From the NCBI GenBank assembly GCA_003342895.1, contig PTFA01000362.1, forward strand, positions 349,444-413,443: 64,000 nt of DNA, read 5' to 3'. Positions within the stretch are counted from its first letter, which is position 1, and the number at the start of each line of letters is the position of its first letter. The DNA comes from Casuarius casuarius (Eukaryota; Chordata; Aves; Casuariiformes; Casuariidae). The translations under genes and the position numbers were made by a program. The notes under the pieces were generated by a model. That model was not told where the DNA came from, searched no databases, and worked only from the letters and a program-made list of their open reading frames with translations. Below are positions 40,801-49,800 of the stretch, one piece after another.

Positions 40801-43800
40801 TAAGTTGTATGTTTGAACTTTGTGTATTTTAAAGATGGTTCCTACATGCAGTCGATATATTGTAGTCATCCATTTGCTTATAGATATGGCTCTGCTCTTG
40901 CTATAACTAGAGGTTTAAAGCCATTCTTGTGAATGAAATTAAAGCACTGTTAATCTGAATCAAATTTCAATGTTTAACCCTTTACATGTGCTCTCTCCAC
41001 ATACATACGCACATCCAGACACCGGCACGCTGCTCTTCAAACATTGACCCTCCGAGATCTCTGTTGGCAGTTTGATGGAAAGATGCAGAGGCAGTGCAGT
41101 TGGGACTGCTGTTCAATGTCTATTTTAAAAAGTCTGTGTAGAACAAAAAAGTTCTTTAAAACATAACTGCAGACAGGTAGAAGGAGGTATTTTTATGATG
41201 AATGCCTGGAAAGAGAAGATGGAGTAGCAGGAGAATTTATTTAGTGCTGATGTTGTGGTCGGTTCTACAGAGTACCCAAAAATAGATCGTGCTGCAAATA
41301 GTTTCTCATCTATTTTAATGAAAAGGAATATATATTTATGGAAGGAAGGCCATTTCTTGGAAAACAGCATTTTTAAAAGTTATATTTGGCTGCATGTGGA
41401 GAAGTCTAACCTGGTTTCAGCCCCCGTTGGCCGTAAGTAAAAAGCGGTGGCTGTTCTCCCACCTGGGTCTCCCTTGTACCGTTCCGTTTGTCCTAGGAAA
41501 CCTGCATGTTGCAGGAACCGCTAAGCCAACGTGCCGTCTTGAGTTAAATGCACCAGCACAGATGGCACGTGTAGCACTTGCTTGGAAGTAATGTAGTATT
41601 TGTTATTTCCAGTTTTTTCTGGTAGGGAGATACAGGGGTGACTGTGTGCTGCTTATATTTCTAGGTAGTCAGCTCAGTGGAAGGGGCTCCTGTAGCTCTC
41701 CAGAGCTACTTCTAGTCCACATTTATGCCTAAAAATGGCTGTAGTATTGTCTTTCAGTATGTTTTAAATTTAGAGATGACCGTAGTCAGTCAACAAGGCC
41801 ACCAGGCTTCTGTTTTTAATAAGGATTTCCCCCCCCCCCCCCTTAATTTTGCAGCATAGTTGAAGTGCTCTTTAATTTCCACAGCAATATTTCTTCTTTG
41901 AATGTCTTAAAGCCCCTATCTGGACCTACCCAATGTGCTGCAAACAGTTTTGACTCATAAGTAAAAATACTCATCAATATAAGTGCCAGTAATTTACCAG
42001 ATCATTTTAAAGCTTGTGAATTTTATTTATTTTGGGCAGTCCACATTGGTGGCTCCTGGCCCTCACGGTGATTTCTCGGTGGCATGAGAGCTCTGTGCTG
42101 CTTTTAGTGTCCTGGATAAAAGGTGCTTTAGCCCCTTACTTATTTTGCTCTGTGATCTGTATCTGTTTTGTGTATTTGCTGTCCTGACAAGCCCGGCTGG
42201 CTCAGCTATAGCGTCCCTCCCACTCCCGGCTGCGAGTTTTCTGTTTGCCTCTTGCTTCATGAAACACTAGCGGGGGGGGGAGAAAAGTGCGCTGTATCCA
42301 GTAAACTCCCCCTCGCGGGGAAAAATGGAGAAAGAGCTCAGGAGGCCTGGTTTTGACAAAATGCCAGTTGTTTGACTTCAGCAAGCTGGCGGAGAAAGAA
42401 ATGAATGCTGAATTCTGCGACTGCTGCATGGCAGGATCTGCAAGGTTCCCTGTTTTATTAGTTTGGACTTTGTTGCACGCTCGAAAGAAGCTGCTGCTTT
42501 TGAACTTGCTCATGTTTTCAACATTGTTTCAACACCAGTGGTTACTTTAAAAGCAATTAAAAAAAATCCTCCTCTGGATTCTTTGGCAAGGAGGAAACTA
42601 CACAGCCAAAGACTGGGGAGATATACTGCACCCAGATTTGATAGTGTTAGCCTAATAATTCCAACGTAAACCTGTAATCCTTTTCAATTTTGTTATTCTC
42701 TTGCCATATCTGCTTTGTTTCTGTCATACTGGTATGCAGCATTTTCATCTGGCTCTGTTTGCTCTGGTTCTATTAATATAACTGTGTATGCAAGCCAGCA
42801 AAATGAAGAGCGTTGTGGATTGAATTATGATTTAATGAACTTCATTTCTCCTAAGCCTAAAAAAGCTCTTAACTAGTTAGCATTTGTTTCAGTGTCTGTC
42901 TGTGGGATGCATTTTAGTTTGATTGTTTGCTATTGCATATTGCTCCTGTCATAAAGGTATCTGATACTTAACTTGGAGTAAAATTGCCAGACTAGATTAG
43001 ATAGAAGATTCTGATATAGTGCCAGAGTTATGACTTAAGTACTTTAGCCATGTTGGCAATATTGTACTGTCAAATTGTTCTTAAAATTTTATATTTTTTT
43101 GTTCCTTGCTACAGGGGTCAAACTCCTGCTGAATCAGACTTTCAAGTGCTTGAAATTGCCCGGAAACTGGAGATGTATGGTATTAGATTTCACCTTGCAT
43201 CTGACCGTGAGGGCACAAAAATTAATCTAGCTGTTTCACACATGGGTGTACTGGTATTCCAGGTAATGTGGGGAGAGCGTACTGCTTACATGTGTCTGCC
43301 TTTGGGTTAGAGTGTCTTGGGAGTCAGTCTCATTTTAATTTCAAATTTGTCTGTTGACTTGAAAACGCAGAATATTTTAATGGTCAACTGAATGTCGTTT
43401 AGGCCCCTAAATTAGTGTTTTCATAATGTTTAATGTTGTTTTAATGTTACAGTGTATTATTGTTGGAACAGTGACACTGTTAGAAGTTTCACTGAAGTGA
43501 TTGAACCAACTTAAGTTACTACTGTCTTAGTATTAAACAAGTGACTAGATGGTTAGAGTTGTGTTTATGGATGCTATCATATCCTATCATATTCTATCTA
43601 TTGTCATATTCTTTTCCTCCCCAAAAACATACAGACAGCAGATCTGCTAGAATATTTTCATCTGCACACTCTTATTTTCTGTTCATTTTGTATCTTACCT
43701 GTTACCTTGTAGCAGCATCTCTTCACAGATGCATCAGCTGCTGTAGTCTTTAAATTCCTTTCAATCTTCCTCATAGCCTCTCAGCCACTGAGGTTTCCAT

Positions 43801-46800
43801 CTTCCCTGGTGTCTAGTATTTCACCTCATCTGGGTCTTTCTCTCAAAGTACCGTTTCCTCTTCTCCATTTTTCTCCTCGCTTTCAGAGGGCAACACTGGA
43901 ACTGTTGCTGTACCAAATGCTGAGCAAGGTCCCCTTCTCTTAGGCTTTGGGACTGAGTGAGACAGTGAGGGAAGGACTGATGTTGGGCAGCAGGCTTCAT
44001 TTCATCAGAGTGAAGTTAGAGCCTGTTTTTTGCCCCTGATGATTAAGACGACTTGTGAGCAAGAAAGCTTGGAAGGATTCCTTATATACATGGCTTCTCA
44101 ATATATTGTACTGCTGAATTAGAAATGGAGGAGGTATCCTTTGGGCTTGCTGCTCCAGTATCAGTACTTTAAAAGCTATGATATCACTTGTATTCCAGTC
44201 ATGTTCTAAGCTTTCTGTCCCAAATGCAAATCTCAAAACCTGAGACTTTGCAGATATTGGGTGGTGTTAGGAAAAATCAGACTGGATGAGTATGTAGAAT
44301 TCTGTAAACAGTGCAAGGGAAAAGGAAAACATGCTAAATAAAATGCAACTCTAATCTTGCTTCTACCATGTAGTATCCCGAATATTGATGAGGTTAAAAT
44401 TTTCGTTTCCCTTCCTCTTAGATTTTCAAGGTTTTTTAAATTCGATTTGGGTGTCCACTCAGAGACATCATACCACTTGTAGTTATCCCTCTATTGAAAT
44501 ACAGAGCTGCTTAAAGGAATGTTGTTAGCAGAAATAAGGAATGAGCAGACTGGGTTGGCACAGGGTGGGGTGTGCACAGGTGTGCGTGTATATGCATGCA
44601 GCCGAATGTTGTCTGTTGCTTCTGAAACTTTTACTGTTTTAATTCAGGGTAATACGAAAATCAACACCTTCAACTGGTCTAAGGTCCGTAAACTAAGCTT
44701 CAAGAGGAAAAGATTCCTTATTAAACTCCACCCAGAGGTCCGTGTAAGTTTTACCATAATAATAGGCTTGACAGCGTATAAAAATATATATATTCTTAAG
44801 TATTATCAGAAACACTAGAGCCTTTAATTTTACAAAACATCTTCACATCTTCACTGAAGGTTTGGCTTCATCATTAAAGTAAAAACTTTCCTTTCTCACT
44901 GTATATCTTCATTTTGCATTTCTTAGATTTTTATGTTCTACCTTGATTTATTTTGGACTTACACATACACATGTAAATCTAAGATAAAAAAAAAAATAAA
45001 GTATTCAGTGTGTCCTGTCTGTGTACTTTTTCTCTGAAAAAAGTTGCGTTTAATATTTGTATTGTATATAAATGTGTTTGTTGCTTAAAAAATTCTCAGG
45101 GCTACAGTCTCCTCTTTGCATTGTGAAGAGGGAAACAGAAGTTCAACCAAAAGGTTGGGTGAACTCAGAAAAGTGGAGGAAAGTCAGTCAGAAGCTCTTT
45201 GAAGTGTGAAATATCTGGCCAGCTGTGTTGAGTGGGATAGCATGCAGTATCCTATGTGCAGGACTGAGGTGTGAAGGGTCAGAACTAGAGTGGGCATTTT
45301 ATGTGCTAAGGACCTGAAAAGCTGAAGCAAAACTCTGGCAAATTAATACATGGAGATTAATCTCATATGAGTCTCTGATCCATTACAATCAAAATGAGCT
45401 AAGATAACTTACGCAGTTGAAATAGTAAATCTTAGTTGTTTTAATAGAAGTGTGTTAAGGAGTCCTTTTGGCTTTAGCTCCTTAAGAGAACAATTTAGTG
45501 CACTGCTATTAGACGACAATTGTTTTATGTAACTGTTTACTCTAGGGATGTGGTGAATATGTTGTGCTTGCCTGAAAAGGTTGCTATAGGGTCCCTTGAT
45601 TTAAATGGAAAGAAGGTAACCTGATACACCTCAGGAAACAACGGAAGGCTGAGATTATATTGTTGGAACTTAAAATTAAGAAATATATGACTGCTTTTAC
45701 TATAGCTTTATCTTTTTTATGTGTCCATGTAGCAGAGGGGTTTTATTTTTCATGCTTGGTTATAGTAGTACAACAGGTCTTTGCATCACAGGTGTCACCA
45801 TAGTGATGATTGCTTCCCTTGTTGCTTCCACACTGGATGACTAGATTATACAACATAGGGTATCTAATAATCAATTTGTATCTAATGCAACATAGTGTTG
45901 TATTAGAGTGAAGAAAAATATATACGTAATATAGTTATATGCGTCTCAGAAACTTGAATCAACACACACTAGCTGCAGGTATAGTAGAGTATCTCCCGAA
46001 GAGACCCTTAGAAAGTTCATGTGATAACTGTGTTCTCAACTATGCAGTATCTTTCAGTCTCTTCTAAATCTCAGGAAGTGAGAAAAGCATCGGTGCTTTT
46101 ATAAAGAAGCATTTTATAACTACTGTTGCACTTAAATGTTTTAATTCCTTTCAAATTGTTAACTTCCATATTTCTTAATGTGAATTATATCCAGCATGTT
46201 TCTAAACTCTTAGTCAAGTGTATTTTAAGCCTTTTTACATTTTCAAAGTAAACAAATATTTTTGAAAACTCTTAAATGATTTTAAACTGCATTCAAAATC
46301 ATAACCACTGCTTCAGGGAGTATGAGACGTGACTTAGGAAAACCCTGCCTCTCATTGCAGTTTAATATTTTTTGTTGCATATATTTGCTTTTTCCTATTC
46401 ACCTTTGTTGCCATTTTATGTGCTACTTGAGTTTTTCTATTTTGTTCCCAGGGCCCATATCAAGATACACTGGAGTTTCTTTTGGGGAGTAGGGATGAGT
46501 GTAAAAACTTCTGGAAAATCTGTGTTGAATATCATACATTCTTTAGGCTGTTTGATCAGCCAAAGCCGAAGGCTAAAGCGGTATTCTTCACAAGAGGGTC
46601 TTCATTCAGATACAGGTAGGGAGAAACATAAACTTATTAAAAGCAAACTTTTTATGACCTGGAAAATGAGAATAAGAGGAAAAAGTATTCTAGAGTAATT
46701 CCATTTAATTTAAAGACTTGAAAATCTTTTATGGATTTATAAAAACTCTTTGCTGCAAACCTGACCATAATTTTTATCTACTGTATTTCATAACATTCGT

Positions 46801-49800
46801 ACTTTTTTGGGTTCACAGTGGACGAACGCAGAAGCAGCTAGTGGATTATATTAAGGACAGTGGGATGAAGAAGACTCCATACGAAAGGTAAATGCAAAGG
46901 TTTTTGCAAAGTAAAATGTTAGTTGAGATTTTCAGAGTGCCCTTATAACTTCTTGAATTTCAGTGTTTTTAATTGATGCTTGGTGGCATCGTCTTTTGCT
47001 GACTTTTTAGTTACTAAGGTCTAGCTCAAATTTAAGGTAGCTGAACTAATTTTTTTACCCATTTATAATTTTGTGATGATGCAAAGCAGCTTATGGAAGT
47101 TTCAGTATTACGTTTTAGTATTTGTGGACAATGTGCGACTTAGCCACCTAGCAGCTCTGTGAAGGTGGACTGAAATTAGTGAGGACTTGTATGTATGTCT
47201 CTGTATTCACACAGTTTGACCAAAAGGTAATGGTACTCAAGACTCCAGCTTCCTCCGTTCTTTCTGAAGCTGATTTAGCTTAACGTGTTTCAAGGGTATA
47301 CTTTCACAAATTAACAGCGTGCACCTTAACATTAACAGCACGTTGCATACGTGTCTTACTTATCCTAGTATTTATGTAATCACAATGTAAGTCAGTTCAA
47401 CTCGTGAACAGGGCAGTGAAGCAGTGGCAGGGTTGGGCTTGGCTTCCTTTTTTGGCAGTACTGAGCTTCAAATTTGAGTCGAGCCATGCTGCATCGTCAT
47501 CACTTTGCAGTGAAACAGTCTGGGAGCCCTCTTATGGGCTACAGTGTTTCAGCAAAAGGATGCAAGTGAACAGCCAAAGCAATAACATCAGATTCCAACT
47601 TAAATCCGAATGGGTTTGATCACAGTTTTCTGTTCTTGAACATCATTTCCTCTTAGTGTTACATGCATAACATCATGCCGCTTGCATCCATTGGCAATAT
47701 CGGGTCATTTCTCTTGTGTAGAGCTCATGTCTTGAGGACAAACTAAATACTCTTGTTGAAGACCACTGACAATTATAGATATAATCTGATATAGGATATG
47801 ATGCAAAGCAAAGTAATTTTAAATGATACTCATTAGTAATGCGCTTTTTTGACCTTGAGTGTCATAGTATACAGATGGAAAATTGAAGTATGGAGACTAT
47901 TATGTCTAAAATTATACTAATAACCAGTGGTAGAGCATGTAATTCAACTTGGGTTCTGGAAGTCTGGAAATACGGCCTTAAACTTCCCTCCTCTTCTGAA
48001 AATAGAAAGGTTTGAAAATGAAAAAATGTTTTGAAATGAAGTAATTTTACAGCAAAAATGCATTTACTTACTTGTCTATGAAACCATTCTGTCTACATGT
48101 AGGAAGCTCTTCGTAGTCTCTTAAGCGAAAGATTATATGAATTGAAATAGGGTTTTCAAAAAGTTTGCATTAATCTCTGCTATTAATGAATATTTTTAGT
48201 GTTTTGGACTCTGCTGAGCTCCTTTTCTATATGAAAGATTTTTTTCTAGTAAATAATTGTCATAGAATGAATCTAACCATCAATGTTATGTAAGATACCG
48301 CTTTTTGGGATGTAATGTATAGGCTGTTATATGCCATAAATTATGGGTTGACTGAAAGATAAATTATTTGTGTAATTATTATAGATGAACTTGTTCTGTT
48401 TTGAAGCCATTCATTTGTGGATGTGTATCCTGATGACAAAGGAAGAAACTATACTAAATGCTACTTAGTCTGTTCTTTTGTCTCGTTTTGTTCTCCTCCT
48501 TCAGTGGTATGACCGATCTCAATCTTTCTTCATTCCATTTTCTGAGCATTTCTTGCTCCTGTGTTGTTTAATTTAGAACTGTAGCAACTCTCTAAACCTT
48601 GGCTTAGTCACTAACAAAACATGAAAAAATACATCTTGGAACTTTTCTATGGGCTATTAGAATGGAAATAGCTAAATAGGCAAGGGAGAAGGCTGACTGA
48701 TATCTCGGATACTCACAGATGCTCTCTTTTCTGCAGGCGGCACAGCAGAGCTAGAGTGTCTGCTCACACTTCAAACACAGATGTGCCAAAACAGGTTAGT
48801 TCTGCAGCACTCTAGATATTGCAGTCGATAAAGCTGACAGCCAGCTTTCCAAGATGACTGCAAAGGAAAGTTGTTTTGATTGAATTGTTTGTCTGGAATC
48901 GCTTTTGCTGTTTAATCCTTGTGCCTGGCGCTTTTTTTTTTCCCCAAGTGGTATCAGTTTCAATAGTTGTAGCTAATGGAGTCTAAAGTGAGTAGTATTT
49001 TCCTTCTCATAGTTCATCCTAACTGAAAGGAAGATGTCATACTTTGTAGTTATTACTATTTTAGAGGATTAGTTTGTTTTCAACAGCTTTTTCTGTAGTC
49101 TGACTTCATCATAGAGATGCCTTCTACAATTCAGCAAGAAACGAGCATAAATGCAGCAGTTTACTGTTTCACTGAGAAGTGCTAGCAATAGATGCAAGAG
49201 GTTAAGAAAGCATTGCAGGATTTGATTCTCCTTGTTATATGTTTTCCTTGTGGATCTTTTCTCAGCAGAGGGTATAAAATACGTGGATTTAATTTTCCAT
49301 TCAGTTAGGAAAATTCATGAAAAAAGATCTTTCATCTTTTGGGGGATGCTGGGTCTATTTCTGTATACAAAGTTTTATTTGCTAAAAAAGGGAGCTCTTT
49401 TGAAGCGTGCATTCCTTCTGTATCAGGAACCAGATGTCGCATTTGTTTTTATGTATTAAAAATAATTTTTTTTTACTTGTTCTGTTTTTATTTCCCCTCA
49501 GAGTGTCCCATTCACTGAGAGCTTGAGAACCCCAGGGTCTCCTGCCTCAGCAACAGCCCCCTTCCATTCAGTTCATTCATCGACCACTCCTACTACTGTC
49601 CTGCCCATCTTTGCAGAAACCAGCCCTTCCTCTGTGGACTCCCGAGCACCATACCCAAGGATTCCAGAAAAAAATACTGCAACGCCAGCAGAAGAAACTG
49701 GGAGGAAACTGATGCAGCAGCCTGGATCTTCCATGCTCCAGTCATTCCAAGGTGTTGGGTTTGGTAGTGTTGCAGGAAACTGTAACTCTGCTTGTCCTGT